A DNA stretch of 64,000 bases from Microbacterium kyungheense (GTDB taxonomy: Bacteria; Actinomycetota; Actinomycetes; Actinomycetales; Microbacteriaceae), in contig NZ_VFPE01000004.1 in the NCBI RefSeq assembly GCF_006783905.1, forward strand, positions 124,001 through 188,000, given 5' to 3'. Below, in pieces: positions 10,803-20,307 of this stretch. The position numbers were made by a program, and so were the translations under genes. Position 1 is the first letter of the stretch. Each line of letters opens with the position of its first letter. Below the pieces are notes generated by a model that was given only the letters and a program-made list of their open reading frames with translations, had not been told where the DNA came from and did not search any database.

Positions 10803-13358
10803 CTACAGCCGCACGACCTCGGTGACCCGCAGCACGGCGGTGCCGGCCTCTTCGGATGCGGCAAGATCGATCACGCCGCGGATGCGCCAGTCGTGGTCGC
10901 CGGCGGGGTCGTCGATCGTCTGCTCGACGCGCCACACGCCGGAGGCGGCATCCGATTCGTCGACAGTTACCAGGCGCGGCGAACGGGCCGCCCCGCCGGT
11001 GAGGATCTCGTCGTGGTCGTCGAAGTACGCGTCGAGCGCCGCGGGCCAGTCGATGTCGGGATCGAGCTCGACGAGCTCGTCGTCGCGCTGCAGCGCCGCG
11101 AGCTGCACGCGGCGGAACAGCTCGTTGCGCACCAGCACGCCGAACGCGCGGCGGTTGGTGAGCACCGACGGCGGTGCCGGCGGCACCACGGGGGCCGAGG
11201 GATCGTCGGCGGGGTTGATCAGCGCCTCCCACTCGTCGACGAGGCTGGAGTCCACCTGGCGCACGAGCTCGCCGAGCCACGCGACGAGGTCGTGCAGGTC
11301 CTCGGTCTGCGCCTCGGAGGGGACCGTCTGTCGGATGGCCCGGTAGGCGTCCGACAGGTACCGCAGCACGAGACCCTCGCTGCGGGCCAGCTGGTACAGC
11401 GAGATCAGCTCCGAGAACGACAGCGCGCGCTCGAACATGTCGCGCACGACCGACTTGGGCGACAGCTCGAAGTCCCGCACCCACGGCTGGCTGGACGCGA
11501 ACACCTCGTAGGCCTGCGCCAGCAGCTCTTCGAGCGGCTTGGGGTAGGTCACCTGCTCGAGCAGCGCCATCCGCTCGTCGTACTCGATGCCGTCGGCCTT
11601 CATCGCGGCGACCGCCTCGCCGCGCGCCTTGAACTCCTGCTGCGACAGGATCGGCCGCGGGTCGTCGAGCGTCGACTCGATGACGCTCACGACGTCCAGC
11701 GCGTAGTGCCCCGTGCCCACTCCGGTCGCCGAGCCCGTCGAAGCGTCCTCAGGGTCCAGCAGCTCGATCGCGGCGAGCGCGAACGGCGAGAGCGGCTGGT
11801 TGAGGGCGAAGTTGGGCTGCAGATCGACGGTCAGGTGGATGCCGGAGGCCCCGGCATCCCGTCGGTCGATCTCGACCACCTGCGCGGCGACCAGCGTGCG
11901 GAAGATCGCGATCGCGCGACGCGCGAGCTCGTACCGCCGAGCGCGCGGCTCGTGGTTGTCGAACACCAGGCTGCGGACGTTCGAGAACACGTCGCCGCCC
12001 CGGGCGATGACGTTGATGAGCATGGCCGCGGTGAGCTGCATCTGCGGCACCAGCGGCTCGGGCTCAGCCTCGACCAGGCGTTCGAACGACCCGATGCCCC
12101 AGTTGACGACGCCGGCGGGCGCCTTCTTGCGGACGATCTTCTTGCGCTTGGCGGGGTCGTCGCCGGCCTTGCGCAGCGCTGCCTCGTTCTCGATCTCCCA
12201 CTCTGGCGCCATCACGACGACGGTGCCCGACGTGTCGTAGCCGGCACGGCCGGCGCGCCCCGAGATCTGGTGGAACTCGCGCGCCGACAGCTGGCGCATC
12301 TTCGTGCCGTCGAACTTCGACAGCGCCGTGATCAGCACCGTGCGGATGGGCACGTTGATGCCGACGCCGAGCGTGTCGGTGCCGCAGATGACGCGCAGCA
12401 GGCCCCGCTGGGCGAGCGTCTCGACGAGCCGGCGATACCTCGGCAGCATGCCGGCGTGATGGACGCCGATGCCGGCGCGCACATACCGCGACAGCGTGCG
12501 GCCGAACGCCGTCGTGAACCGGAAGCCGCCGATGGCCTCCGCGATCGCATCCCGCTGCTCGCGGCTCACGACGCGGATGGACGACAGCGCCTGCGCCCGC
12601 TCCATGGCGGCGGCCTGCGAGAAGTGCACGATGTACACCGGCGACTGGCCGGTCTGCAGCAGTTCTTCGACGGTCTCGTGCACGGGCGTGCGCGCGTACG
12701 AGAAATGCAGCGGCACGGGACGCTCGACGCCCGTGATGCGCGACACCGTGCGGCCGGTGCGGCGCTCGAGGTCTTCGGCGATCGTGGCGACGTCGCCGAG
12801 CGTGGCCGACATCAGCACGAACTGCGCGCGCGGCAGGAGCAGCAGCGGCACCTGCCACGCCCACCCGCGCTCGGGGTCGCCGTAGTAGTGGAACTCGTCC
12901 ATCACGACCTGGTCGACGGCCGCGTCGGCGCCCTGCCGGAGCGCGAGGTTCGCGAGGATCTCGGCGGTGCAGCACACGATCTGCGCATCCGGGTTGACCG
13001 ACGAGTCACCGGTGACCATGCCGACGTTCGCGGCCCCGAAGATGTCGACGAGCGCGAAGAACTTCTCGCTCACGAGCGCCTTGATCGGCGCCGTGTAGTA
13101 GGTGCGCCCGCCCGCGGCGACCGCGGCCGCGTGGGCCGCGACGGCGACGAGCGACTTGCCCGTGCCGGTCGGCGTCGACAGGATCACATGCGACCCCGAC
13201 ACGATCTCGATGACCGCCTCGTCCTGCGCGGGGTACAGCGCGAACCCCTGCTCGCCGGCCCACTCGACGAACGCGTCGTACAGCTCGTCGGCGCCCGGGG
13301 CGGCGCCGGGAGCACCCGACGCCTGCGCGGCGGCGGCGATCGTCTCGAGTAGCGTCAC
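10803..13358 (-). CDS. DEAD/DEAH-box helicase with DUF3516 C-terminal domain
   Basis: 851 residues from the GTG at 13358. SF2 helicase core: STPTGTGKS (Walker A), MDEFHYYG (DEAH-like box), MSATLGD (motif III), QISGRAGRAGYD (motif VI). The rest, from about residue 380, matches the long C-terminal region of actinobacterial Ski2/HelY-like helicases with DUF3516. Likely an RNA or DNA unwinding enzyme of unknown target. The chosen start has CAGACT 6 nt upstream, a weak leaderless -10; an alternative GTG lies at 13388. The segment STGSATGVG is encoded by a REP-like element (11724-11748). The SDR gene follows 13 nt downstream. Confidence 0.85.
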   Translation of the reverse strand: MTLLETIAAAAQASGAPGAAPGADELYDAFVEWAGEQGFALYPAQDEAVIEIVSGSHVILSTPTGTGKSLVAVAAHAAAVAAGGRTYYTAPIKALVSEKFFALVDIFGAANVGMVTGDSSVNPDAQIVCCTAEILANLALRQGADAAVDQVVMDEFHYYGDPERGWAWQVPLLLLPRAQFVLMSATLGDVATIAEDLERRTGRTVSRITGVERPVPLHFSYARTPVHETVEELLQTGQSPVYIVHFSQAAAMERAQALSSIRVVSREQRDAIAEAIGGFRFTTAFGRTLSRYVRAGIGVHHAGMLPRYRRLVETLAQRGLLRVICGTDTLGVGINVPIRTVLITALSKFDGTKMRQLSAREFHQISGRAGRAGYDTSGTVVVMAPEWEIENEAALRKAGDDPAKRKKIVRKKAPAGVVNWGIGSFERLVEAEPEPLVPQMQLTAAMLINVIARGGDVFSNVRSLVFDNHEPRARRYELARRAIAIFRTLVAAQVVEIDRRDAGASGIHLTVDLQPNFALNQPLSPFALAAIELLDPEDASTGSATGVGTGHYALDVVSVIESTLDDPRPILSQQEFKARGEAVAAMKADGIEYDERMALLEQVTYPKPLEELLAQAYEVFASSQPWVRDFELSPKSVVRDMFERALSFSELISLYQLARSEGLVLRYLSDAYRAIRQTVPSEAQTEDLHDLVAWLGELVRQVDSSLVDEWEALINPADDPSAPVVPPAPPSVLTNRRAFGVLVRNELFRRVQLAALQRDDELVELDPDIDWPAALDAYFDDHDEILTGGAARSPRLVTVDESDAASGVWRVEQTIDDPAGDHDWRIRGVIDLAASEEAGTAVLRVTEVVRL

Positions 13359-13431
13359 CGTCCGAGTCTGCCAGGTCGCGGCATCCACCCCTCCTTCGCG
13401 CCGGTGCCACGTGCCCTGACGCGCCGCCGGC

Positions 13432-14295
13432 TCAGCGCCCGAGCGCCTCGAGGATGACGCCCGTGTAGGCCGTGTACCCGGCGTAGGTCGGGTGCAGGAA
13501 GCCGGACGGGTCGTTCACCGGGTCGACCCCGAACCACCGATCGCTCCACTGGGTGGGTAGCAGCTGCACACCGTGCCCGAGGAACGCGGGCACGACGTCG
13601 GCGTACGCGGCCTGCGCGCCCTGCGCTGCGGCCGCCGCCACGGCTTGCTGGACGGCGGCGTCGAGCGCGTCGGTGGCACCGTTGACGGTGAAGGCGAGGC
13701 TGCTCAGCGCCAGGCAGTGCTGGATCGGTGCGGTCTGCACGCACGCACCGAGGTCGACCGGCTCAAGGAGGTGCGGGTACCCCGTGACGACGATGGCCGC
13801 GCTCGGGGCGCGCAGCGCGATCTGGCCGATCAGCGTCGCCAGGGGCGCCACGAGGCCGGGCGCGTCGTCGACCACCCCCTGGACCTCTGCCAGGCACGCC
13901 ACCGGATCGCCCCCGGTGCGGATCGCGGCGCACTGCGCGTAGAGCTCGGCAAGACCGAGGTCGTTCGCCCCGACGGTGAGTGTCACGACCGTCGTCCCAC
14001 GGTTCACCTGCGTCAGCTGCCCCTGCACGTCGGCGACCGTGGCTCCGCTGCACGCCGCGTTGCGCAGCAGGTTGAACTTCGGCGACGCGTCCAGCTGGGC
14101 GGCATAGCCTCCGTCTGTTCGGACACACGCGTCCAGCGGCGCTCCGCCGCCCTGCCCCGCCGCGATGGAGTCGCCCAGAGCGACGTACTTGGCGACCGAC
14201 TGCCGCGCGGCCGCCGCGGGGCCTGCCGCACCGGCAGCCAGCATCCCGATCCCCAGTGCCAGGGCAGCGAGCCCGGCCAGAACCCGTCGTCTCAT
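13432..14295 (-). CDS. Secreted SGNH/GDSL hydrolase
   Basis: 287 residues. An N-terminal signal peptide (MRRRV, a hydrophobic stretch, then AAGPAAAARQ) implies export. SGNH blocks: LGDSIAAGQG with the nucleophile Ser, VGANDLG with the Asn, and DPSGFLHPTYAGY with the catalytic Asp/His pair. Cysteines at several positions could form disulfides. Secreted lipase or esterase family; the acyl substrate is unknown. ATG at 14295 is chosen because GAGGGGG sits 7-8 nt upstream and the signal peptide begins there. Confidence 0.87.
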   Translation of the reverse strand: MRRRVLAGLAALALGIGMLAAGAAGPAAAARQSVAKYVALGDSIAAGQGGGAPLDACVRTDGGYAAQLDASPKFNLLRNAACSGATVADVQGQLTQVNRGTTVVTLTVGANDLGLAELYAQCAAIRTGGDPVACLAEVQGVVDDAPGLVAPLATLIGQIALRAPSAAIVVTGYPHLLEPVDLGACVQTAPIQHCLALSSLAFTVNGATDALDAAVQQAVAAAAAQGAQAAYADVVPAFLGHGVQLLPTQWSDRWFGVDPVNDPSGFLHPTYAGYTAYTGVILEALGR

Positions 14296-14471
14296 GATTC
14301 CCCCTCGAATCCTCGAACGGACCGAAACGGTTACCCCCATGAACCGGCCGCGGAACGGATGCCGCTGACGAGGCCGACGATAGACCTGTGGATGCCGTCG
14401 CGCCAGGGGTGCGCGGGTGGCGGAATCGATGTGCGCGCCCGTACGTTGGACCAGACGTCGAAAGGATCGCC

Positions 14472-14786
14472 ATGCCTGCCACCGATGACGAGGTCACCGT
14501 CCGCCGCAACGACGACGCCGGCCGCTACGAGGTCTGGGTCGGCGACGTGCTCGCCGGGTTCACCGAGTTCACCCCCGACGCCCGTGGGCGCCAGCGGTTC
14601 CCGCACACCGAGGTCGACCCGGCGTTCCGCGGTCGCGGTCTCGCGCAGACCGTCGTGGCCGAGGCGATGGCCGACGAGGCGCGTCGCGGCGAGACCGTCG
14701 TGCCGCTGTGCCCCGTGGTCGTGAAATACCTGGAGCAGAACGAGGTGCCCGGTCTCGACGTCCACTGGCCCTCACGCGTCGGCTGA
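14472..14786 (+). CDS. GNAT-like N-acetyltransferase domain protein (YjdJ type)
   Basis: 104 residues. The sequence FPHTEVDPAFRGRGLAQ with the acetyl-CoA binding R-G-R-G loop, followed by VVPLCPVVVKYL, is characteristic of the small GNAT-like YjdJ/NATD1 family. Probably binds acetyl-CoA in the cytoplasm; substrate unknown. Start ATG has GAAAGGA upstream. It ends 19 nt before the pirin start. Confidence 0.85.
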   Translation: MPATDDEVTVRRNDDAGRYEVWVGDVLAGFTEFTPDARGRQRFPHTEVDPAFRGRGLAQTVVAEAMADEARRGETVVPLCPVVVKYLEQNEVPGLDVHWPSRVG

Positions 14787-14805
14787 TCGCGGTAGCGTTC
14801 CGCAC

Positions 14806-15795
14806 ATGACCCGCCTCGGCAGCTCCGACACCGTCGACCTCGAGACCGCCGTCGAGTGCGACGGTCCGCGCACGCTGCTGCTCGAGGCCCGCGAGGTGCC
14901 GCTCGGCGGCGTGCGTGCGATGTCGGTGCACCGCTCTCTGCCACAGCGCGAGCTGCCGCTGGTCGGCGCCTGGTGCTTCCTCGACCGCTTCGGGCCGCAA
15001 TCCACGCGCATGCGCGTCGAGCCGCATCCGCACATCGGGCTGCAGACCGTCACCTGGCCCTACCTCGGCGAGGTGCGGCACCGCGACACCGTCGGCAGCG
15101 ATGTCGTCGTGCGTCGGGGAGCGCTGAACCTCATGACCAGCGGGGCAGGGATCGCCCATTCCGAGTACTCGGTGGGCGAGGACGCCACCCCGCTCGACGC
15201 GCTGCAGCTCTGGGTCGCGCTCCCCGAGTCGCGTCGCCACGGTGCCCCCGCGTTCGAGCAGCACGCGGTGCTGCCCGAGGTGGCCCTGCCGGCGATCGCC
15301 GGCGCACCGGGCGCCGCCACCGTCGTGCTGGGCGAACTCGCCGGCGTCGTATCGCCGGCCACCGTGTACACGCCGATCGTCGGCGCCGAGCTGCGCATCC
15401 CCGCGGGCTCGACCGTTCGCGTGCCGCTGAACCCGGACTGGGAGCACGCCCTCGTGGCCGTGCACGGCGGGCTCGCCGTGCCGGGACTCGCCGACGCGGA
15501 AGCCGTCCCGCTCGACACGGCGCACCTGCTGTACCTCGGCATGCGACGCACCTCGGTGGAGCTCACCAGCGCCACCGGCGCGACGGTGTTCCTCATGGGC
15601 GGCGAGCCTTTCGAGGACGACATCGTCATGTGGTGGAACTTCGTCGGCCGCACCCACGAAGAGATCGTCGAGGCCCGCGACGCCTGGGAGTCCGACAGCC
15701 CCCGCTTCGGCCATGTCGTCGATCACGGCGACGAGCGCATCCCCGCGCCCCCGCTGCCCGCCGTGCGCCTCACCCGTCGCCGCCGGCGCGTGTGA
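14806..15795 (+). CDS. Pirin family protein (bicupin)
   Basis: 329 residues. N-terminal cupin metal site: EPHPHIGLQTVTW and RHRDTVGS supply the conserved histidines, and GIAHSEYS the conserved glutamate. The second cupin half (about 180-300) lacks metal residues, as in other pirins. Pirins are Fe-binding proteins; bacterial members include quercetinases and regulators, and the role here is open. -10 TAGCGT (14793-14798) sits 7 nt before ATG, so it has its own leaderless promoter. Followed by two hairpins. Confidence 0.88.
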   Translation: MTRLGSSDTVDLETAVECDGPRTLLLEAREVPLGGVRAMSVHRSLPQRELPLVGAWCFLDRFGPQSTRMRVEPHPHIGLQTVTWPYLGEVRHRDTVGSDVVVRRGALNLMTSGAGIAHSEYSVGEDATPLDALQLWVALPESRRHGAPAFEQHAVLPEVALPAIAGAPGAATVVLGELAGVVSPATVYTPIVGAELRIPAGSTVRVPLNPDWEHALVAVHGGLAVPGLADAEAVPLDTAHLLYLGMRRTSVELTSATGATVFLMGGEPFEDDIVMWWNFVGRTHEEIVEARDAWESDSPRFGHVVDHGDERIPAPPLPAVRLTRRRRRV

Positions 15796-15796
15796 T

Positions 15797-15822
15797 TCGT
15801 GGATGCCGGGGCGCCGGCATCC
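15797..15822. terminator. Hairpin terminator after pirin gene
   Basis: Perfect 11-bp stem GTGGATGCCGG / CCGGCATCCAC with a 4-nt loop, starting 1 bp after the pirin stop. Confidence 0.75.
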
Positions 15823-15844
15823 ACCTTCCGACGCGTCACGAGGT

Positions 15845-15880
15845 GAAGGGGCGCCCGAGCCGTGACTCGAGCGCCCCTTC
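15845..15880. terminator. Hairpin terminator after subtilisin gene
   Basis: Stem GAAGGGGCGC (15845-15854) / GCGCCCCTTC (15871-15880), extended inward by CGAG/CTCG. On the minus strand it follows the peptidase stop by 18 bp; with 15797-15822 it separates two convergent genes. Confidence 0.75.
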
Positions 15881-15898
15881 GTGCTGGAACTCAGGCGA

Positions 15899-18800
15899 TC
15901 ACTTCAGGACGACGAAGGCCGTTCCGCCGACGGATGCCTCCACGGTGTCGCTGCCGGAGTAGGCGACACCTACGCCGTAGAGCCCGCGCTTCTGCTTCGG
16001 CAGGTCCACGGACACCACACCATCGGTCAAGGTGCCTGTGTACTTCTTGTCGTTCACCAGCAGCGTCACCGTTCCGGTGGCCGCCGGCCCGCCGGACGAC
16101 TTGACGGTCACCGTCACCGTCCAGGTCTGCGACGACGTGCCGGCGTAGCGGTTCATCTTGACGGTCGTCTTCGACGAGAACTTCACGAAGACCGAGGCGC
16201 TGTCGGCGACTCCGGCGTTGATGTTGCCCTGCTGCGTCGCCGTCTCGCGGACAGAGAGAGCGTGCCCGATGTCGTCCGACGTGACCCTATAGGTCTTGGC
16301 GGTCGCCCCCTCGATCGGAGCGCCGTCGCGCAGCCACTGGTACGTCAGCGCGACGTCCTTCGGGTCCCACTTGCCGGGGTTCACCTTGAGCGTCTTTCCG
16401 ACCTTCGCCGACCCGGTGATCACGGGCGCGGACTTCGCGACCGGAGCCGCGGGGCCCGAGTCCACTGTGAGGACGGTGCGGACATCCGACTCGCCGTACC
16501 GCACGACACCGAAGTAGCGCGTCTCGGCAGCCAGACCGCTCCACGAGAGCGAGTAGGTCGTCGGGGTGCTCTCGGTCACGGGCAGCGGGTTGGGCGTCGC
16601 CGTGAGCGAGCCTTCGCCGCCGGCGCCCACGACCGCGGTCGTGAGATCCCACGTGAACGGATCGGTGAACGAGTAGACGTGAGCCTCGATCATGTACGTG
16701 CCCGCGGTCGGGTCGTTCAGCGAGACCGATTCGTCGGCCGAGCCGCTCGCGGACTGCCACTTCTCGTAGTAGCGCAGATCCGTCGGGCTGACCACGCGGT
16801 AGACGAACAGATCGAGATCGGTGTTCTCATCGTCGGACGAGTCGAGGTCGAACCGCGCCAGCGACGACCCGTCGGGAACGTCGACCAGGTAGTACGAGTA
16901 CCCGTCCTCGTCGCCCGATGTCTCGTTGCCCGAGTGGCCGGGCACATCGACGCCGTTGCCGAAGATCTCCTCCGTCTGCAGCACCGCCGGCGCGAGCCCG
17001 CTGAGGTTCAGCGGCAGCTCGCCCGTGATGCCCGGCGTGATCTCCACCGACGTGCTGCCGGTGATCCCGGCACCCGAGACGGCGGCAGGTGCGTCCGCCG
17101 TGACCGGGTAGATCGCGATCGGCGAGCGCACAGTGGTCGGCCCCGTCCAGGTGAGGAATCCCGTCGCCCACTGCTCGGGCGCGGCGTTGGTCTTGGTGAA
17201 GGTCACCGTGAACGAGCCGGTCTCGCCCGCGGCGAGCGTGAGGGATGCCGGCTGGACGACGGCGTCGACACCCGCCACCACCGCGGAGGCGGTGTAGGTG
17301 CCTGCGGTGGTCGCACGCACCGAGCGGGTCACCGTCTGCGGGCCCGACAGCGAACCGATGGCGATGGAGGCGAGGTTGAGATCGCTTCCGTCGATCGGGT
17401 CGACGCCGAAGTCGTACAGGTTCTTGCCCTGCAGGTACTGCGCCCACTGCAGCGGACCGTTGTCGTAGACGAGGCCGGGTTCGAAGAACCGCGTCGGGTC
17501 GACGTGGCCGGCACCCTGCGAGAACGGGTCGGTGTTCGTCGATCCGTCGTCGTTCTTCGTGTCGTACGCGGTCGTCATCATGGCCGACTTGATCTCGCCG
17601 GGCGTCGCGTTCGGACGCTCGCCCAGGTACAGCGCTGCAAGGCCGGCGATGTGCGGCGACGACATCGAGGTTCCGGACTTGAACCCGAAGGTCGGGTCTG
17701 CACCTGCAGCGTTGTGGGTCGCCGCGAGGATCGCGACGCCGGGCGCGGAGATGTCCGGCTTGAGGATGTCGCTGCCGTCGGCCAGCATCGGGCCGCGGCT
17801 CGAGAATCCGGCGACGACCGGAGTCGGGGTCACGACACCCGTGATGTTCTCGCTGTGGAGGGTCGCCGTCGCACCCGGCGTGCCCTGGACATAGGCCAGA
17901 AGTGCGTCACGGTAGGTGTTCTGGATGTGCACCGTCGGCACGGAGTGGAAGTCGTTGTCGAGCGAGCCCGGCGTGACGTTCACCAGGATCATGCCGATTC
18001 CGCCGGCCTCGTCGACGGCCTGGGACTTCTCGACACGGGCATTGGTGCCTCGGTCACAGACGACGATCTTGCCGGTGACCTTCGAGGGGTCCAGGCGATC
18101 GAGGAAGCACAGCTTCGCCTCATCGACGTTCACGCCCGGGAGAGCAGCATCCCCCGCGTAGACGACCTCTCCCGACACCGTCTCTCCGAAGGGCACACTC
18201 ACCGACGCACCGGCGGCGAGGGTGCCGTCACCGAGTTCCACGGTGCCCTCGTAGGTGGGAATCGTGGATGCGGCGACAGTCGTGTACCACGGCGAAGCGT
18301 GGTCCGCGGTCGACGCGCCCGGACCGTCGTTGCCGGCGCTGACCGCGACGAAGATCCCAGCGGCAGCGGCGTTGAAGAACGCCGTGTCCTCCGTCGCGAA
18401 CGTCGTCGTGGCGGCCCCGCCGCCGATCGAGTAGTTGATCACGTCGACGCCGTCGGCCGCGGCCGCGTTGATCGCCGCCATGAGGTCACTGAGTGCGCAG
18501 ATGTCGTCGTCGGTCACGAGCTCGTCCGGGCCCACGTAGCACGCCTTGTACATCGCGACCTTGGCCGCCGGCGCAACCCCCGAGATGGTGCCGAAATCGA
18601 CACCCTCGACGGATGCGGCGATGCCGTTGTTGCCGGCAGCGGTGCTGGCCGTGTGGGAACCGTGGCCGTCGGCGTCACGCGGCGACAGGTAGTCGGGACC
18701 GAAGTCGAAGCCGGCTGCGGCAGCACCGGCGCTGAAGAACTTCGCGCCGACGAGCTTGGTCGAGTAGGCGTCGACGCTCCACTCCTCCCCGGTCACGCGG

Positions 18801-19474
18801 TCGCTGCGGAACTGGTTGCCGTCCGCCTTGTCGAACACGACGGTGTTGCCGTCGAGGTAGGGCTCCGCGCCCGCCGTCGTGCCGAGCGCATCGCCTTCGA
18901 ACGAGGGGTTCTCGGGAGCGATGCCGGTGTCGACGACACCGACCACCACGCCGGCGCCGGCCTGGTCGACGCCTCCGACCGCGTTCCAGACCCCGGTGTC
19001 GCCTTCGAGACCGAGGAACTGCGTCGATGTGACGGCGTCCGGATGCAGGATCTCGTCGGGGACGACCGACGCGACTCCTCGCGTGCCCGCCAGCTTCGCG
19101 GCCTGGGTCGCCGTGAGGTTCGCGGTGAAGGCGTTGAGGGTGATGGTCAGGCTGCCGTCCGGTTCGACACCCGCGTCGGCGGCGACGTCCTGCTGCCGGT
19201 CCTCGAGGAAGTTGGAGTAGCGCTGCACGTCGCGCGAGGTCGTGTCGAGCTTCTCACCCTCTTCGGGCTGCGTGGGCGCGAGGCCGGGCTCTCCACCGTC
19301 GTAGGTCGCCACAGGTGCTTCATCCAGCAGGACGATGTAGCGGCCGGCGGAGAGATCGATCGGAACGGGTTGGTTCACCTCCTCGGGTACGGCGCCGAAA
19401 CTGGCTGATGCGGTGCCCGTGAACAGGGCGGCGAGTGTGACGACCGCGGCTGCTCTCAGGGAGGTTCGACCCAT
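15899..19474 (-). CDS. Secreted subtilisin-like serine peptidase (S8) with fn3- and Ig-like domains
   Basis: 1191 residues. Signal peptide at 1-28 (ending TASASFGA), inhibitor I9-like propeptide at about 45-145 (RYIVLLDEAPVA to VASVVPDE), S8 catalytic domain with D182 in GVVDTGIAP, H274 in GHGSHTAS and the serine in GTSMSSPHIAG, and a PA-like insert (about 440-560, VVYAGDAALPG...). Then a fibronectin-like domain, a pre-peptidase-C-like domain (YYLVDVPDGSSLARFDLDSS), and two Ig-like domains at the end, the last being a Big_3-like VTVTVKSSGGPAATGTVTL. No LPXTG anchor. Likely an extracellular protease. ATG 19474 follows GGAGGG. It resembles plant-cucumisin-type and other actinobacterial secreted subtilases. 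Confidence 0.92.
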   Translation of the reverse strand: MGRTSLRAAAVVTLAALFTGTASASFGAVPEEVNQPVPIDLSAGRYIVLLDEAPVATYDGGEPGLAPTQPEEGEKLDTTSRDVQRYSNFLEDRQQDVAADAGVEPDGSLTITLNAFTANLTATQAAKLAGTRGVASVVPDEILHPDAVTSTQFLGLEGDTGVWNAVGGVDQAGAGVVVGVVDTGIAPENPSFEGDALGTTAGAEPYLDGNTVVFDKADGNQFRSDRVTGEEWSVDAYSTKLVGAKFFSAGAAAAGFDFGPDYLSPRDADGHGSHTASTAAGNNGIAASVEGVDFGTISGVAPAAKVAMYKACYVGPDELVTDDDICALSDLMAAINAAAADGVDVINYSIGGGAATTTFATEDTAFFNAAAAGIFVAVSAGNDGPGASTADHASPWYTTVAASTIPTYEGTVELGDGTLAAGASVSVPFGETVSGEVVYAGDAALPGVNVDEAKLCFLDRLDPSKVTGKIVVCDRGTNARVEKSQAVDEAGGIGMILVNVTPGSLDNDFHSVPTVHIQNTYRDALLAYVQGTPGATATLHSENITGVVTPTPVVAGFSSRGPMLADGSDILKPDISAPGVAILAATHNAAGADPTFGFKSGTSMSSPHIAGLAALYLGERPNATPGEIKSAMMTTAYDTKNDDGSTNTDPFSQGAGHVDPTRFFEPGLVYDNGPLQWAQYLQGKNLYDFGVDPIDGSDLNLASIAIGSLSGPQTVTRSVRATTAGTYTASAVVAGVDAVVQPASLTLAAGETGSFTVTFTKTNAAPEQWATGFLTWTGPTTVRSPIAIYPVTADAPAAVSGAGITGSTSVEITPGITGELPLNLSGLAPAVLQTEEIFGNGVDVPGHSGNETSGDEDGYSYYLVDVPDGSSLARFDLDSSDDENTDLDLFVYRVVSPTDLRYYEKWQSASGSADESVSLNDPTAGTYMIEAHVYSFTDPFTWDLTTAVVGAGGEGSLTATPNPLPVTESTPTTYSLSWSGLAAETRYFGVVRYGESDVRTVLTVDSGPAAPVAKSAPVITGSAKVGKTLKVNPGKWDPKDVALTYQWLRDGAPIEGATAKTYRVTSDDIGHALSVRETATQQGNINAGVADSASVFVKFSSKTTVKMNRYAGTSSQTWTVTVTVKSSGGPAATGTVTLLVNDKKYTGTLTDGVVSVDLPKQKRGLYGVGVAYSGSDTVEASVGGTAFVVLK

Positions 19475-19616
19475 TGTGGCCCTCCAGATTTGTCGTGCAG
19501 GAAGTCGCTGCGCCACATCGTTGGGGCGCAGCTCGCTCAAACGTAACTCCCAGCGGAATCTCAGTAAATGAGAAGCCCGTGAGAATCGCAAGACCTCGGG
19601 CCAGTACGCTGGGCAG

Positions 19617-20168
19617 GTGGTCCCCCGAACCCGACTTTCGACGAGCGTTCTGCTCACCTGCGCCGCGATCGGCGTCGCGACGGGAGCATTGCAGGCCGCC
19701 GCCGGCGCGGTGAGCGCACCCGTCTCGGCGGCGGCGCCCATCCTCTACGGGCTCGTCCTGGGGGTCCACGTGCTGCCCGGCGTCGTGGCGCAGGAGCTGC
19801 TGCGCCGGCCGTGGGTCGCCCTCATCACGCACCTCATCGCGGCGCTCGTGGCGAGCGCCGTCGTCCCGCTGTGGATCGGCCGGTACATCGGCACGGCCCT
19901 GCTCATCGGCGGATTGCAGGAGCTCATCGCCGCGACCTCGCGCTACCGCCGGTGGAACGCCTGGCGCTTCTTCCTGTCGGCGGTGATCGTCGGCGCGGTG
20001 ATCGCGACCGCGATCTGGTTCGCCGCCGACGTGACCCGGTTCCCGCCGTGGGGGCAGATCGTCTACGTCGCGCTGTTCGTCGTGGGACCGGTCGCCTGGA
20101 CGGCCGTCGGCCTCGCGATCGGCCGCGCACTGCGCCGGGCGGGGATCGCCCGACGCAGCCGCGGCTGA
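19617..20168 (+). CDS. ECF transporter substrate-specific (S) component, YkoE-like
   Basis: 183 residues, about five to six hydrophobic segments, ending in a basic tail (RALRRAGIARRSRG). The start LTCAAIGVATGALQ is nearly repeated by the second S component at 23906 (LLTCAAIGVAGGVM), so the two are paralogues. YkoE-like proteins are the membrane component of YkoEDC ECF importers (proposed thiamine/HMP); here the nearby flavoprotein suggests another cargo. -10 TACGCT (19605-19610) then 6 nt then GTG: leaderless. A terminator hairpin spans the stop codon. Confidence 0.75.
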   Translation: MVPRTRLSTSVLLTCAAIGVATGALQAAAGAVSAPVSAAAPILYGLVLGVHVLPGVVAQELLRRPWVALITHLIAALVASAVVPLWIGRYIGTALLIGGLQELIAATSRYRRWNAWRFFLSAVIVGAVIATAIWFAADVTRFPPWGQIVYVALFVVGPVAWTAVGLAIGRALRRAGIARRSRG

Positions 20169-20178
20169 GAGCCGCGGC
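20158..20178. terminator. Hairpin overlapping the stop codon of the first S component
   Basis: GCCGCGGC-TGAGA-GCCGCGGC: an 8-bp stem with the TGA stop (20166-20168) in the loop. It probably ends transcription of the first S gene, so the downstream ATPase gene needs its own promoter. Confidence 0.65.
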
Positions 20179-20212
20179 ATCCCCCCTCGCGTCATCGTCG
20201 CCGCTACCTTTC

Positions 20213-20276
20213 CGATGACTTGGCGTATATGTACGCGACACACCGGTGTGTCGCGTACATATACGCCAAGTCATCG
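20213..20276. promoter_or_regulatory. 64-bp perfect palindrome upstream of the ECF operon
   Basis: Two 32-nt arms (20213-20244 and 20245-20276) are exact reverse complements with no spacer. The left arm starts CGATGACTTGGCGTATATG and ends GCGACACACC. It is AT-richer than its surroundings, holding GTATATGTAC-type runs. It lies 37 bp beyond the first S gene's terminator and 44 bp before the putative -10 of the ATPase gene. It could be a large operator, a cruciform or a strong RNA hairpin. Confidence 0.9.
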
Positions 20277-20307
20277 TGATTGGTTCGGGAAGTTAGGTCC
20301 GGGTAAG

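Noticed and set aside
10803..13388. Start of the DUF3516 helicase at GTG 13388
   Set aside because: The extra ten residues run over the GGATGCC motif and a CAGACT -10; GTG 13358 fits the leaderless pattern better, though 13388 is not excluded.
15899..19741. Longer subtilisin start with ~89 extra residues
   Set aside because: The upstream part has no signal peptide and overlaps the promoter of the S-component gene; ATG 19474 has GGAGGG and starts a signal peptide.
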